From: Paenibacillus sp. YPG26
GTDB lineage: Bacteria; Bacillota; Bacilli; Paenibacillales; Paenibacillaceae
Assembly: GCF_023704175.1 (NCBI RefSeq)
Contig: NZ_CP084530.1
Span: forward strand, 2,486,501 to 2,550,500
Direction: 5' to 3'
DNA: 64,000 nt
The notes under the pieces are model-generated. The model searched no databases. It worked only from the letters and a program-made list of their open reading frames with translations, and was not told the DNA's origin. Shown piece after piece: positions 45,156-54,817 of this stretch; positions within the stretch are counted from its first letter, which is position 1, and every line of letters starts with the position of its first letter. The position numbers and the translations under genes were made by a program.

Positions 45156-45913
45156 TGAGTCAAGCCTCCTGTATGAGCCCCTCTTCTTTCACTGATCAAG
45201 CGATTCAAGTAGGCCAGCGCCTCTCCAATTCCGCCCAGTCCATCAATGAGTCCGTAATTCACCGCATCGGCTCCGCCAACCGCCGTTCCGATATCCCTAT
45301 TCAGATCCCCAGTCTTGAACATAAGCTCTTTGAACAATTCGGGCGAAATTCTGGAATGGGAGGTTACAAAGCGGACAACCCTTTCCTGCATCTTCTCTAT
45401 ATACTCAAACGTCTGGGGAACACCGATGACTAGTCCGGTCATACGGATTGGATGTATAGTCATCGTTGCGCTCTCCGCTATGAACGAGTAATCAGAGGAT
45501 ACGGCAATTGGCACACCTATACTGTGGCCCCCGCCTATAACTACAGTTACCGTCGGCTTGGTTAACGAAGCGATCATCTCTGCTATAGCCAGACCGGCTT
45601 CAACATCTCCACCCACCGTATTCAGAATAATCAGAATACCCTCGATCTGCTTATTCTGTTCGGCAGCGACAAGCTGAGGAATTAAATGTTCATATTTCGT
45701 AGTCTTGTTCTGGGGCGGCAGAACGATGTGGCCTTCAATCTGTCCTATAATAGTCAGACAATATAGGTTGGAGATATCCGCCGCGGGCACTGAGGTTTGA
45801 CCAAGCTGCTGGATGTATTCCATAACCGGAGACTTTTTCTCAACGGGTGCTTCAGGTGGAGGTAATTCTGAGTGAAAATTAGTACTACCTGGCGATAATT
45901 GCTGATTGTGCAT
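45152..45913 (-). CDS. tepA: TepA, ClpP-class serine protease-like protein
   Basis: 253 residues from ATG 45913 (AAGGA 8 bases upstream). ClpP/crotonase fold with the nucleophile in GGGHSIGVP and His in MTIHPIR; a Pro-rich N-terminal tail precedes the fold. B. subtilis TepA was described as helping protein translocation and as degrading small acid-soluble spore proteins. It lies in the tepA-ylzJ-ftsK order of B. subtilis. Confidence 0.9.
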   Translation of the reverse strand: MHNQQLSPGSTNFHSELPPPEAPVEKKSPVMEYIQQLGQTSVPAADISNLYCLTIIGQIEGHIVLPPQNKTTKYEHLIPQLVAAEQNKQIEGILIILNTVGGDVEAGLAIAEMIASLTKPTVTVVIGGGHSIGVPIAVSSDYSFIAESATMTIHPIRMTGLVIGVPQTFEYIEKMQERVVRFVTSHSRISPELFKELMFKTGDLNRDIGTAVGGADAVNYGLIDGLGGIGEALAYLNRLISERRGAHTGGLTQ

Positions 45914-46028
45914 GATGTTCATCCTTCCACTTTACGCTTATTCTGCAAATTTAGCGGGTGCCTGATTAGTATGCCGTGAACCTTGACCACGCTATGCACA
46001 GAATTGATAAAGCTTCAGGCATAGAAAT

Positions 46029-46075
46029 GCCCCCTATTCTGCCAGGAACCGTCCAATTCCGGGTAGATAGGGGGC
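46029..46075 (-). terminator. terminator of rnjB
   Basis: GCCCCCTATTCT (46029-46040) pairs with AGATAGGGGGC (46065-46075), with an inner GGAA/TTCC. The tail on the minus strand is moderately T-rich. Confidence 0.7.
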
Positions 46076-46103
46076 GACTGTGTGCCCAATTCAAATAAGC
46101 TGC

Positions 46104-47783
46104 TTATACTTCCATAATAATTGGAAGAATCATTGGTCTGCGGCGAGTCTGCTCATATAAGAAGCGTCCAAGCGCATCCTTCACATTGGTCTTCAAGGAA
46201 GCCCATTCATTCACATTCTCGCTCATCAACCGCACCAGAGTGCTGGTAACAATACGGTTAGCTTCTTCCAGAAGCCCTTCGGATTCCCTTACGTATACGA
46301 AACCACGGGAAATGATGTCCGGGCCGGATACAATGGTGCCGTCCTGCTTGCTCAGAGTAACTACTACAACCAGAATACCGTCCTGGGAGAGCAGCTTACG
46401 GTCGCGAAGTACAATGTTGCCGACATCCCCGACACCTAGCCCGTCAATAAGGACGTTTCCGGCAGGAACTTTACCTGCTTTGCGTGCAACACCGTTCTGA
46501 ATCTCAATGGTATCCCCGATCTCAATCAGGAAGATATCTTCAGGCTGAATACCTACCGATTCACCCAATAGAGCATGCTTGCGCAGCATACGATATTCAC
46601 CGTGAATAGGAATGAAGTACTTCGGCTTCATCAAGTTCAGCATCAGCTTCAATTCTTCCTGGCTGCCGTGTCCGGATACGTGTACACCCGAGTTGGAACC
46701 ACTGTATATGACTTCTGCTCCTAGACGGAACAACTCGTCAATCGTACGTCCCACATATTTCTCATTGCCTGGTACTGGAGTAGCAGCAATAATTACCGTA
46801 TCTCCCGGTAAAATATCTACTTTACGGTGAGTGGAGCGTGCCATCCGCGTAAGCGCAGACATCGGCTCTCCTTGGCTGCCTGTGGAGAGAATAACCACAC
46901 GGTCGCTGGCCATTTTGTTCACTTCTTCAGGCTCGATCAGAATGCCGTCTGGGACATCCAGATAACCCAGCTCTGAAGCAATGGACACCACGTTAACCAT
47001 ACTGCGGCCGATAACAGTTACTTTACGCCCTGTGGCGAAAGCCGCATCGAATACCTGCTGAATCCGGTGTACGTTGGAGGCAAAGGTTGCAACTACGACA
47101 CGCTGCTGGGCTTTGCGGAAAATGTCTCCAAGCACAACGCCGACATTTTTCTCAGATGGGGTAAATCCTGGCTTCTCAGCATTCGTACTATCCGATAACA
47201 AGGCGAGAACGCCTCTTTGTCCGATTTCAGCCATACGCTGCAGATCCGCATATTGACCATTGACTGGAGTATGATCAAATTTGAAGTCACCCGTGTGCAC
47301 TACATTACCTTCCGGTGTCTCGATGCATACGCCGACAGAATCAGGAATACTGTGGTTGGTCTTGAAGAATGTAGCTTTAAGGGAAGCTCCAAGCTGAATC
47401 TCCGAATCCGCATTAATCAAGATCCGTTTGGTATCGCCAAGCAAATTGGCTTCCTTCAGCTTGTTCTCCACAAGTCCCAGAGTCAGCTTAGTTCCATAGA
47501 CCGGAACATTAAGATGTCTCAAAACATAAGGCAGTCCGCCGATATGGTCTTCGTGCCCGTGAGTCAGGACGATGCCTCTTACTTTGTCACGGTTCTCCGT
47601 CAAGTAAGTAATATCAGGGATAACAATGTCGATACCCAGCATGTCCTCTTCCGGGAACTTAAGGCCGGAGTCAATGACAACGATGTCATTGGCATACTGA
47701 ACTACGTACATGTTCTTCCCGATTTCTGCGACGCCGCCCAGTGCAAAGATCGTTAGTTTATCAATATTATTTTTTTTGGACAA
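46104..47783 (-). CDS. rnjB: ribonuclease J (RnjB type)
   Basis: 559 residues of the beta-CASP metallo-beta-lactamase family: VLTHGHEDHIGGLPYVL (HxHxDH zinc motif near 75-91), HTGDFKFDH, STGSQGEPMSAL and HVSGHGSQEE, then PIHGEYRML. It has 5'-3' exonuclease and endonuclease activity on mRNA. The gene order dapA-rnjB-tepA matches ymfA/rnjB of B. subtilis. TTG start behind AGGAGGG. Confidence 0.93.
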   Translation of the reverse strand: MSKKNNIDKLTIFALGGVAEIGKNMYVVQYANDIVVIDSGLKFPEEDMLGIDIVIPDITYLTENRDKVRGIVLTHGHEDHIGGLPYVLRHLNVPVYGTKLTLGLVENKLKEANLLGDTKRILINADSEIQLGASLKATFFKTNHSIPDSVGVCIETPEGNVVHTGDFKFDHTPVNGQYADLQRMAEIGQRGVLALLSDSTNAEKPGFTPSEKNVGVVLGDIFRKAQQRVVVATFASNVHRIQQVFDAAFATGRKVTVIGRSMVNVVSIASELGYLDVPDGILIEPEEVNKMASDRVVILSTGSQGEPMSALTRMARSTHRKVDILPGDTVIIAATPVPGNEKYVGRTIDELFRLGAEVIYSGSNSGVHVSGHGSQEELKLMLNLMKPKYFIPIHGEYRMLRKHALLGESVGIQPEDIFLIEIGDTIEIQNGVARKAGKVPAGNVLIDGLGVGDVGNIVLRDRKLLSQDGILVVVVTLSKQDGTIVSGPDIISRGFVYVRESEGLLEEANRIVTSTLVRLMSENVNEWASLKTNVKDALGRFLYEQTRRRPMILPIIMEV

Positions 47784-48003
47784 GTGAATCTAACCCTCCT
47801 AAATGTATTGGACGTCGTTATCATTTCGATTATACGGAGTGAACTAATCCACACCTTTAAGGTCATATCTTTAGTCCGACCCGTATATAGTAAAATTTCA
47901 AAAATATACCGCACCCAGTCACTTGACCTCATTATACATGATCGATTTGTCAAAAAACAAGTCAATCACGGATCAGCCGATGTAGTTACCTTGCACCACA
48001 ATG
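47784..48003. other. intergenic region upstream of rnjB
   Basis: With the dapA terminator, this 300-bp gap holds a minus-strand TATAAT (47936-47931) that could start an rnjB transcript with a leader of about 140 bases. The -35 is poor. I see no gene or further repeat. Confidence 0.4.
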
Positions 48004-48038
48004 AAAAAACCAATGCCTATAGTAGCACATCGGTTTTT
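48004..48038 (-). terminator. terminator of dapA
   Basis: On the minus strand AAAAACCGATG pairs with CATTGGTTTTTT (one G-T pair) and runs into T. Confidence 0.75.
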
Positions 48039-48083
48039 AGCAGATCAGCCTTTATTTAACTATTACCCTGAATTATCGACATT

Positions 48084-48947
48084 TCAATCAAACAATTTCC
48101 GAATTAAAGCAGCCTCTTCTTCAGTGGGTGGAACCAGCGGCAGTCGCACCGAACCCACCTGGATTCCACGTTCATTAAGCGCAAATTTGACAGCAACCGG
48201 ATTCGGGCACTCGAACAAGCCTTTAAACACAGGCAGCAGCTGTTGGTGCAGCTTGGCAGCTTCAGCCACTTGGCCCTCAAGATAAGCCTGAATCATTTGT
48301 TTCATAGGTTCACCGATAAAATGACTGGCTACACTCACGATTCCATAGGCGCCTACGGCAAGTGCAGGCAGAGTCGCACCATCATCTCCGGAATAGACAA
48401 CAAAACCTTCTGGTGCCTGGTTAGCAACCTGGGCTACCTGATCAAGCGATGCGCACTCCTTGATAGATGTGATATTAGGAATTTGAGCCAGCCGGAGAAT
48501 CGTCTCTGTGTTCATGCTGACAACTGTACGTCCAGGAACATTATACAGCATGACCGGTAGCTTGGTTGAGTTGGCAATGGCCTCAAAATGACGGTACAAG
48601 CCCTCCTGGCTTGGCTTATTGTAATAAGGAACCACAATAAGAGCACCGTCTACGCCAAGCTTCTCAGCTTCTGCAGTCAAATGGATGGAATGTGCTGTAT
48701 GATTGCTCCCGGTTCCTGCGATGATTTTGCATCGGCCAGAGGCGTGCTTAACGGCAAATTCAATGAGCTGAAGCTTCTCCTCATCACTTAATGTAGGGGA
48801 CTCGCCCGTAGTACCGCATACGACCAAGGCGTCTGATTTCTGTTCATCAATGAGATAATCTATAAGCTTAGCAGTCTGCTCCCAATCGATGTGTCCCTGT
48901 TCGTCGAAAGGGGTGACCATGGCTGTTACTAATCTTCCGAATTCCAC
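48084..48947 (-). CDS. dapA: 4-hydroxy-tetrahydrodipicolinate synthase
   Basis: 287 residues, TIM barrel. Condenses pyruvate with aspartate semialdehyde, the branch point to lysine, diaminopimelate and dipicolinate. Motifs: VVCGTTGESPTLSDEEKLQL, LYNVPGRT with the catalytic Tyr, and SIKECASLD with the Schiff-base Lys. GTG start behind AGGAG. It follows dapG and asd, which supply its substrate. Confidence 0.97.
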   Translation of the reverse strand: MEFGRLVTAMVTPFDEQGHIDWEQTAKLIDYLIDEQKSDALVVCGTTGESPTLSDEEKLQLIEFAVKHASGRCKIIAGTGSNHTAHSIHLTAEAEKLGVDGALIVVPYYNKPSQEGLYRHFEAIANSTKLPVMLYNVPGRTVVSMNTETILRLAQIPNITSIKECASLDQVAQVANQAPEGFVVYSGDDGATLPALAVGAYGIVSVASHFIGEPMKQMIQAYLEGQVAEAAKLHQQLLPVFKGLFECPNPVAVKFALNERGIQVGSVRLPLVPPTEEEAALIRKLFD

Positions 48948-49009
48948 CTTGACTCCTCCTCAAAAAAGTATGGTTAAGCCGTTCCATTCCTATAGCCTAA
49001 TACAGCTGA

Positions 49010-50227
49010 TTACCGATGCAGTTCAAATTTGGCATGCAGAGCACGAAGTGCCTGAACCATATCTTCCTTGTTCACAAGCACCCATATCGTTGTATTCGAA
49101 TCTGCCGATTGCAGGATTTGGATGTTATGTTCGCTCAAGGCTTCAACGATCTTGGCCATGATTCCCGGCACCCCGTTGATTCCTCCGCCAATTACCGATA
49201 CCTTGGCACACCCATTTACGATCTGCGGCTCGAAACCCAGCTCCTCTAGCACAGCCGCTGCTTTGACACTGTCGTTGTCAAAGACGGTATAAACGACTCC
49301 GGCAGGGGTTACATTAATAAAATCCACACTGATTGCATTCTCGGCCATGGACTTAAAAACCTCAAGCTGCAGCTGATGACCCTTACCTGCCGACTGCACA
49401 GTGATCTGGGTCACATTGCTTACATAAGCAATCCCGGTCACAAAGCGATCCACAATCCCTGTCTGAACGTCTTGGAACCCTTCTGGATTAGCCACCAATG
49501 TACCGACGCTGTCCGAGAATGTAGAACGAACCCGCACCGGAACACTTGACTGCATGGCAATTTCGACCGCTCTTGGATGTATGACCTTGGCCCCTTGGTG
49601 GGCCATGTTGCAGATCTCCGCATAACTGACATAGGATAAAGGTTTGGCATCTTCAACGATCCGTGGATCAGCGGTCAGTATTCCATTGACATCCGTATAG
49701 ATGTCTACAATTTCAGCGTGTAACGCAGCACCAAGCGCAGTTGCTGACGTATCGCTTCCGCCTCTGCCCAAAGTTGTGAAATCACCGTTCAGACTCTGGC
49801 CTTGAAAGCCGGTCACAATGACTACGTCCTTTGTACCCAGCTCGTCAAGCACTCTTGCCGGAACTACATCCAGAATCCGGGCATTTCCGAACTGCTCATC
49901 CGTACGGAATCCAGCCTGGGCTCCTGTAAGGACAACGGAAGAAACTGAATTCTGCGCCAGCAATCCGCAGAGCGTTGTAGCCGAAATGACTTCACCACAG
50001 ACCATCAGTAAATCCTTTTCACGTGCAGGCAGTAATCCTCCATTCACCGCAGCCCAATCCAGCAGTGTGTCCGTAGCATAGGGATCACCCTTTCTTCCCA
50101 TAGCTGAGACAACGACAACCAGCCGGTACCCTGCCGCAAGCTCTCTGCGGATATGACGAACGACATGTTCCCTTGCCTCAGGTGTAGCAAGAGAAGTGCC
50201 TCCAAATTTCTGCACCATGATGCGCAT
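49010..50227 (-). CDS. dapG: aspartate kinase (DapG type)
   Basis: 405 residues: an amino-acid kinase domain (VQKFGGTSLATPEARE at the start, FTTLGRGGSDTSATAL near 150-167) and two C-terminal ACT domains. It phosphorylates aspartate. In B. subtilis DapG (aspartokinase I) is inhibited by diaminopimelate and serves cell wall and spore needs, which fits its place between asd and dapA. RBS CTGGAGG. Confidence 0.95.
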   Translation of the reverse strand: MRIMVQKFGGTSLATPEAREHVVRHIRRELAAGYRLVVVVSAMGRKGDPYATDTLLDWAAVNGGLLPAREKDLLMVCGEVISATTLCGLLAQNSVSSVVLTGAQAGFRTDEQFGNARILDVVPARVLDELGTKDVVIVTGFQGQSLNGDFTTLGRGGSDTSATALGAALHAEIVDIYTDVNGILTADPRIVEDAKPLSYVSYAEICNMAHQGAKVIHPRAVEIAMQSSVPVRVRSTFSDSVGTLVANPEGFQDVQTGIVDRFVTGIAYVSNVTQITVQSAGKGHQLQLEVFKSMAENAISVDFINVTPAGVVYTVFDNDSVKAAAVLEELGFEPQIVNGCAKVSVIGGGINGVPGIMAKIVEALSEHNIQILQSADSNTTIWVLVNKEDMVQALRALHAKFELHR

Positions 50228-50259
50228 TGCTATTCCTCCAGTATGTTGTCAAAAGAAGA

Positions 50260-50293
50260 CATACGCCACCTTCTGTATAGAAAGGAGCGTATG
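50260..50293 (-). terminator. hairpin between asd and dapG
   Basis: On the minus strand CATACGC (50293-50287) pairs with GCGTATG (50266-50260) and the stretch TCTTCTTTTGAC follows; it could attenuate dapG expression. Confidence 0.45.
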
Positions 50294-50301
50294 ACTAAGG
50301 G

Positions 50302-51342
50302 TTACTTCGATTTATTAGCAGCGATAATCTCTGCAATTTGTACCGCGTTCCATGCGGCGCCTTTAAGCAGGTTATCTGATACAATCCACAGATTCAGGCC
50401 ACGCTCATTCGTCAGATCACGGCGAAGACGTCCCACAAACACATCATTCTTGCCCGCAGCTTCCGTTGCAAGAGGATAGAGCTGATTAGCCGGATCATCC
50501 ACAAGGGTGATGCCTGGCGCATCAGACAGCAGGCTGCGCACGTCATCCAAGTTGTAATCTTCTTTCAATTCAACGTATACCGATTCAGAATGACCATAGA
50601 TAACCGGGATACGGACACATGTCGCTGTAACCAGTACGGACTCGTCATCCAGAATCTTCTTGGTTTCACGAATCATTTTCATTTCTTCAAGCGTGTATCC
50701 ATTATCCTGGAATTTATCAATTTGCGGGATCGCATTAAAGGCAATTTGGTGCTTGACAGGTAGTGAGCCTACAGGAAGAATATCCGGATTCGGATCATTG
50801 CCTTCCAACACTTCCTTCGTCTGACGGTTCAGCTCATCAATTGCACGGGCACCCGCACCTGATACGGCCTGATATGTCGATACAATGATCCGGGAGATCC
50901 CATAACGGTCATACAGCGGCTTAAGCGCGGCTACCATTTGGATCGTGGAGCAGTTCGGATTGGCAATAACCCCCTGATGCTCATTGATCTTGGACTCATT
51001 GACCTCCGGTACCACAAGCGGCGTATTCGGATCCATACGGAACGCATTCGTGTTATCAATACACACGGCTCCATGACGTACAGCGTGGGGAGCAAGCTCC
51101 TTACTTACATCTCCACCCGCACTGAACAAAGCGATATCAATACCTTCAAAACTGTCCGGGCCAGCTTCTTCAACGGTAATTTCCTGTCCCTTAAAAGTAA
51201 CGCGGGATCCAGCAGAACGGGCCGAAGATAAGAGCTTCAGCTTATCGATCGGGAAATCTCTCTTCTCCAATAATCCGATAATTTGTTCTCCAACAGCTCC
51301 CGTCGCTCCTACTACCGCGACATTCAATTTCGTTTTACTCAT
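50302..51342 (-). CDS. asd: aspartate-semialdehyde dehydrogenase
   Basis: 346 residues. NADPH-binding motif VVGATGAVGEQIIGLL at the start, catalytic Cys in NPNCSTIQM near residue 130, and His in RIPVIYGHSESV. It reduces aspartyl phosphate to the semialdehyde used for lysine, threonine and dipicolinate. RBS AAGGGGAG. Confidence 0.97.
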   Translation of the reverse strand: MSKTKLNVAVVGATGAVGEQIIGLLEKRDFPIDKLKLLSSARSAGSRVTFKGQEITVEEAGPDSFEGIDIALFSAGGDVSKELAPHAVRHGAVCIDNTNAFRMDPNTPLVVPEVNESKINEHQGVIANPNCSTIQMVAALKPLYDRYGISRIIVSTYQAVSGAGARAIDELNRQTKEVLEGNDPNPDILPVGSLPVKHQIAFNAIPQIDKFQDNGYTLEEMKMIRETKKILDDESVLVTATCVRIPVIYGHSESVYVELKEDYNLDDVRSLLSDAPGITLVDDPANQLYPLATEAAGKNDVFVGRLRRDLTNERGLNLWIVSDNLLKGAAWNAVQIAEIIAANKSK

Positions 51343-51398
51343 CTGGCTCGTCTCCCCTTCTAATCAATGCTATATATTATAAGTTCTTATTACTATGG

Positions 51399-51995
51399 TT
51401 AGGCTTGCTGCACGTGTTCAATAATTAGGGGCTGAATCTGCTGTCCCTGCAGGGCCGCATAACAGGTCTCCGGAATCAGATCCATGCGGGAGACCAATGA
51501 ATTAGGCTTACCTGTAGGATTATCCTGCCCGAAAGGAACGAAATAGATATTCTTCGCCACTACGAGCTTCGCGATATTGGCAAGATTAAAGCCAAGCCCG
51601 TCGTTGGTAGAAATCGCGAGCACCACGGGTCTCCCTGTGCGAAGCTGTGCTTTGGCTGCCATGAGCACAGGACTGTCTGTCATGGCGCTCGCCAGCTTGC
51701 TGGTGGTATTTCCCGTACAAGGTGCAATGACAAGCACATTCAACCGCTTGGAAGGACCGAGCGGCTCAGCTTCAACAATTGTAGAAATGATATCATTACC
51801 TGTAATATCTTTCAACTGTCTCTGCCAATCCTGAGAACTGCCGAAACGTGTGTCTGTCGTCAACACCGTCTGTGATATAATCGGCACTACCTCTGCTCCC
51901 CCGTCCACAAAGCGCTGGATTTGAGGCATCACTTCGGCAAATGTGCAATGCGAACCTGTTATCGCATACCCAACTGTAATTCCCTTCCAGTTCAT
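51399..51995 (-). CDS. spoVFB: dipicolinate synthase subunit B
   Basis: 198 residues, flavoprotein-like fold. It begins GITVGYAITGSHCTFAEVMP and contains LVIAPCTGNTTSKLA. With SpoVFA it converts dihydrodipicolinate to dipicolinate in the mother cell. GGGGGG lies before its ATG inside the end of spoVFA; the two overlap by 4 bases. Confidence 0.95.
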   Translation of the reverse strand: MNWKGITVGYAITGSHCTFAEVMPQIQRFVDGGAEVVPIISQTVLTTDTRFGSSQDWQRQLKDITGNDIISTIVEAEPLGPSKRLNVLVIAPCTGNTTSKLASAMTDSPVLMAAKAQLRTGRPVVLAISTNDGLGFNLANIAKLVVAKNIYFVPFGQDNPTGKPNSLVSRMDLIPETCYAALQGQQIQPLIIEHVQQA

Positions 51996-52891
51996 TCAGC
52001 ATCCCCCCGTATCTTCTGTTCCATTATCGACTGACAAATACAATTTGCCATAATAATTCCAGCCGTTTTGGGAGCGACGATACCGGGTAGGCCAGGAGCT
52101 AATATCGCCTTAACGCCTCTCTTCTCCGCATAACGAAAATCCGTTCCACCTGGAGATGAGGCAAGGTCGATAATAACAGCCTGACGGGGCATTTTTGCGA
52201 TGATTTGCGCTGTGACTATCATAGTCGGAATTGTATTAAAAATCAAGTCAATGTCAGAGGCCTCATTGGCCAAATTCGTTGTCATAAAAGGCTTCCAGCC
52301 CATTTCCGCCGCTCTGGCGAAGTGATCCTTACGCCTGACTCCCGCCTTCACCGAAGCCCCGAGTGCCTGAAGATTTCTGGCCAGAGTGAACCCGGTCCGG
52401 CCGAGACCAAGCACCGCACAAGTTGAGCCATGAATCGTGATGTCCGTATTCTGAATGGCCATCATCAGGGCCCCTTCAGCCGTAGGAATTGAATTATAAA
52501 TCGCTACATCATCACGGTCCAGCAGCTCCATAAGCGTAAGCTTATATTTTGCAGTCAACCTTCTTATGAAATCTTTGGCCATACCTGTGTAGATGAGGAC
52601 ATCCTTCGGTAACGACGCGAAATGCTCTTCGTGTAAGATGATCGGTTCCGAGGAAAAATGCACAGGCACTTGACCTTTATCATCACTCGCTACCACCGGC
52701 AGTACTAGCACATCAGCTGAAGCCAGAAGCTCTATTGTCAGTTGTTCTGATGACACTCCAGCAGCAGGAGGCACCTCAAGTTGATCGAACCCGACAATCC
52801 TCACGTTAGCATCCAGCTCCGCACATTTGCGAATGACCTCGATCTGGCGTGCGTCTCCGCCAAGGAATACAATTGTCATACCCGTAAGCAT
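51992..52891 (-). CDS. spoVFA: dipicolinate synthase subunit A
   Basis: 299 residues. The N-terminal domain starts TIVFLGGDARQIEVIRKCAE and the NAD(P)-binding part has VLGLGRTGFTLARNLQALG. The end APGLPGIVAPKTAG is highly conserved. It is the dehydrogenase subunit. A sigma-K-like promoter lies about 40 bases upstream, fitting mother-cell expression. Confidence 0.95.
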   Translation of the reverse strand: MLTGMTIVFLGGDARQIEVIRKCAELDANVRIVGFDQLEVPPAAGVSSEQLTIELLASADVLVLPVVASDDKGQVPVHFSSEPIILHEEHFASLPKDVLIYTGMAKDFIRRLTAKYKLTLMELLDRDDVAIYNSIPTAEGALMMAIQNTDITIHGSTCAVLGLGRTGFTLARNLQALGASVKAGVRRKDHFARAAEMGWKPFMTTNLANEASDIDLIFNTIPTMIVTAQIIAKMPRQAVIIDLASSPGGTDFRYAEKRGVKAILAPGLPGIVAPKTAGIIMANCICQSIMEQKIRGDAE

Positions 52892-52929
52892 TGCAGGAGA
52901 TCACTCCTTTCCTAACAGCACATATAGAG

Positions 52930-52957
52930 CATCTTATGCATCTGCCTCTGAGGAGGT
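52930..52957 (-). promoter_or_regulatory. candidate sigma-K promoter of spoVFAB
   Basis: The minus strand has AC at -35, 17 bases, then GCATAAGATG, one mismatch from the sigma-K -10 GCATANNNTA. Confidence 0.4.
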
Positions 52958-52980
52958 GATGCCCAACAGCTATAGATAAC

Positions 52981-53022
52981 AAAAAAACTTGCATGCCCCG
53001 CCTAAGACGGAGATGCAAGCTT
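52981..53022 (-). terminator. terminator of dut
   Basis: On the minus strand GCTTGCAT pairs with ATGCAAGT, with an additional CCGTC/GGCGG inner pairing, then seven T. Confidence 0.85.
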
Positions 53023-53024
53023 TA

Positions 53025-53474
53025 TTATTTTCTGCCGGTATGACCGAAGCCGCCTGAACCGCGTACAGTATCGCTAAGCTTATCTACCTGTTCGAGCTCT
53101 ACCTCGGGAACCTCCTGAAATACCATCTGGGCGATCCGCTCATTGCGGGTAATGGTGAAGGGTTCTGCACCAAGATTGATCAGCAGGACTTTAATCTCTC
53201 CGCGGTAATCCGCATCAATCGTTCCGGGTGTATTCAAGCACGTTATCCCATGCTTGAAAGCGAGTCCGCTCCGAGGACGGATCTGTGCTTCAAGACCTGC
53301 CGGCATGGCAATGGCAAACCCTGTCGGGATCAGCACGCGAGCACCCGGCTCCATAATTACATCCTGCTCAACTGCAGCATACAAGTCAAACCCGGAAGCA
53401 AGCTCTGACATCTTCCTTGGAAGCTCGATATCTTCATTTCCGGGCAGTCTGTTAATTTGAACCAGATACGACAA
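53025..53474 (-). CDS. dut: deoxyuridine triphosphatase
   Basis: 149 residues from TTG 53474 (AAGGAG 8 bases upstream); ATG 53480 is also in frame but too close to that site. The five dUTPase motifs are present, including SGFDLYA, RPRSGLAFKHGITCLN, GTIDADYRGEIKV, RIAQMVFQEVPEVE and GSGGFGHTG. It makes dUMP and keeps uracil out of DNA. It overlaps the 3' end of the M16 peptidase gene by about 23 bases. Confidence 0.95.
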   Translation of the reverse strand: MSYLVQINRLPGNEDIELPRKMSELASGFDLYAAVEQDVIMEPGARVLIPTGFAIAMPAGLEAQIRPRSGLAFKHGITCLNTPGTIDADYRGEIKVLLINLGAEPFTITRNERIAQMVFQEVPEVELEQVDKLSDTVRGSGGFGHTGRK

Positions 53475-54717
53475 GTTCATCTCTCCTTAAACCATTGATT
53501 ACTTTATCCGATGAACCCACCATAGCCAGGGAGAAAGGGCGTTCAAACATGGTTCCAAGCACGTACCGGATATCTTCCATTTGTACGGCTTCAATCCGTT
53601 CTATCATCTGATCCAGCGTATAATGCTTGCCGAGCATCAACTCGTTCTTGCCAAGCCGGTTCATCCGGCTTCCTGTACTTTCGAGGCTAAGAATGAGACT
53701 GCCCTTAAGCTGTTCCTTCCCTTTCCTGAGTTCACTCTCGCTTAGTCCCTTGGTGGCTGTCTCATGCAGAATCTCCTGGGTGAGCTCCAGCACGTCCTTG
53801 GTCTGTTTGGGAGCTGTCCCCGCATACACCGTGAACAGTCCGCTATCCGCATGGGAACTATGGTAAGAGTACACAGAGTATGCAAGCCCTCTCTTCTCCC
53901 GGATCTCCTGGAAAAGCCTAGAGCTCATTCCCCCGCCCAACGCATTGTTAAGCAACACCATGGCGTACTGGCGTTCATCGTCAATGGGCAGTCCCTGAAA
54001 GGACAGGCAAATATGATTCTGCTCGGTCTTCTTGCGGCGATATCTGAGTCCACCGAGGAAATCCGGCGCTTCCAGGAGGCTTTCGCTTCCATTGAGTCCG
54101 AATTCGCCGAAATACTGCTCAAGCAAGTCCATGATCCCATCATCAATATTGCCGGCAACACTTATCACGGTATTTCTAATGGTATATTTCTCGTTCATAT
54201 ACTTCCTGAGATGATCCGCTCTCATCCCCTGCAGCTTCTCTTCAGTTCCAAGGATCGGATACGCCAGAGGATGACCATCATAAGCCGCTTCGGTGACCAG
54301 GTCATGCACCATATCATCGGGTGTGTCCTCGTACATGGAGATTTCCTCCAGGATGACATTCTTCTCTTTGGCAAGTTCATTCTCGTCCATCAGCGAACGA
54401 AAGAACATATCCGCCAGCACATCGACCGCTATGGGAAGATGCTCATCAAGCACCTTGGCATAATAGCAGGTGTATTCCTTGGATGTAAAGGCATTCACAT
54501 TTCCGCCAATTGCATCGAACTGTTCCGCAATCTCTTTGGCGCTGTAACGCTCCGTTCCTTTGAACAGCATATGTTCAATGAAATGAGATATCCCGTTGAT
54601 CTCAAGACTCTCATTGCGGGATCCGGTCTTAACCCAAATGCCAAATGAGACTGAGCGGCAAGTAGGTATTTTCTCCAAAACCACCCGAAGGCCGTTTTTT
54701 AGCTGCAATCTCCTCAC
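53452..54717 (-). CDS. mlpA: M16-family zinc peptidase MlpA (YmxG)
   Basis: 421 residues, with HFIEHMLFKGT (HxxEH, near 46-56) and the distal Glu in the EYTCYYAKV region. GTG start behind AGGAGGG at 6 bases. B. subtilis MlpA lies between ylxY and ymxH and affects protease production. Here dut follows in place of ymxH. Confidence 0.92.
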   Translation of the reverse strand: MRRLQLKNGLRVVLEKIPTCRSVSFGIWVKTGSRNESLEINGISHFIEHMLFKGTERYSAKEIAEQFDAIGGNVNAFTSKEYTCYYAKVLDEHLPIAVDVLADMFFRSLMDENELAKEKNVILEEISMYEDTPDDMVHDLVTEAAYDGHPLAYPILGTEEKLQGMRADHLRKYMNEKYTIRNTVISVAGNIDDGIMDLLEQYFGEFGLNGSESLLEAPDFLGGLRYRRKKTEQNHICLSFQGLPIDDERQYAMVLLNNALGGGMSSRLFQEIREKRGLAYSVYSYHSSHADSGLFTVYAGTAPKQTKDVLELTQEILHETATKGLSESELRKGKEQLKGSLILSLESTGSRMNRLGKNELMLGKHYTLDQMIERIEAVQMEDIRYVLGTMFERPFSLAMVGSSDKVINGLRRDELVVSGSN

Positions 54718-54817
54718 GATAGGCCCTCCTATACTTCCTGCCGATTATCTACACAGTGAGATATCAAGATCTATAAATGCATCATTATCCTATCAAAAAA
54801 AGACAATTTCCTCAACT

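Noticed and set aside
53764..54648. Long open frame (294 codons) on the plus strand
   Set aside because: Antisense to mlpA, which has the zinc motif and a strong GTG start; an effect of codon composition.
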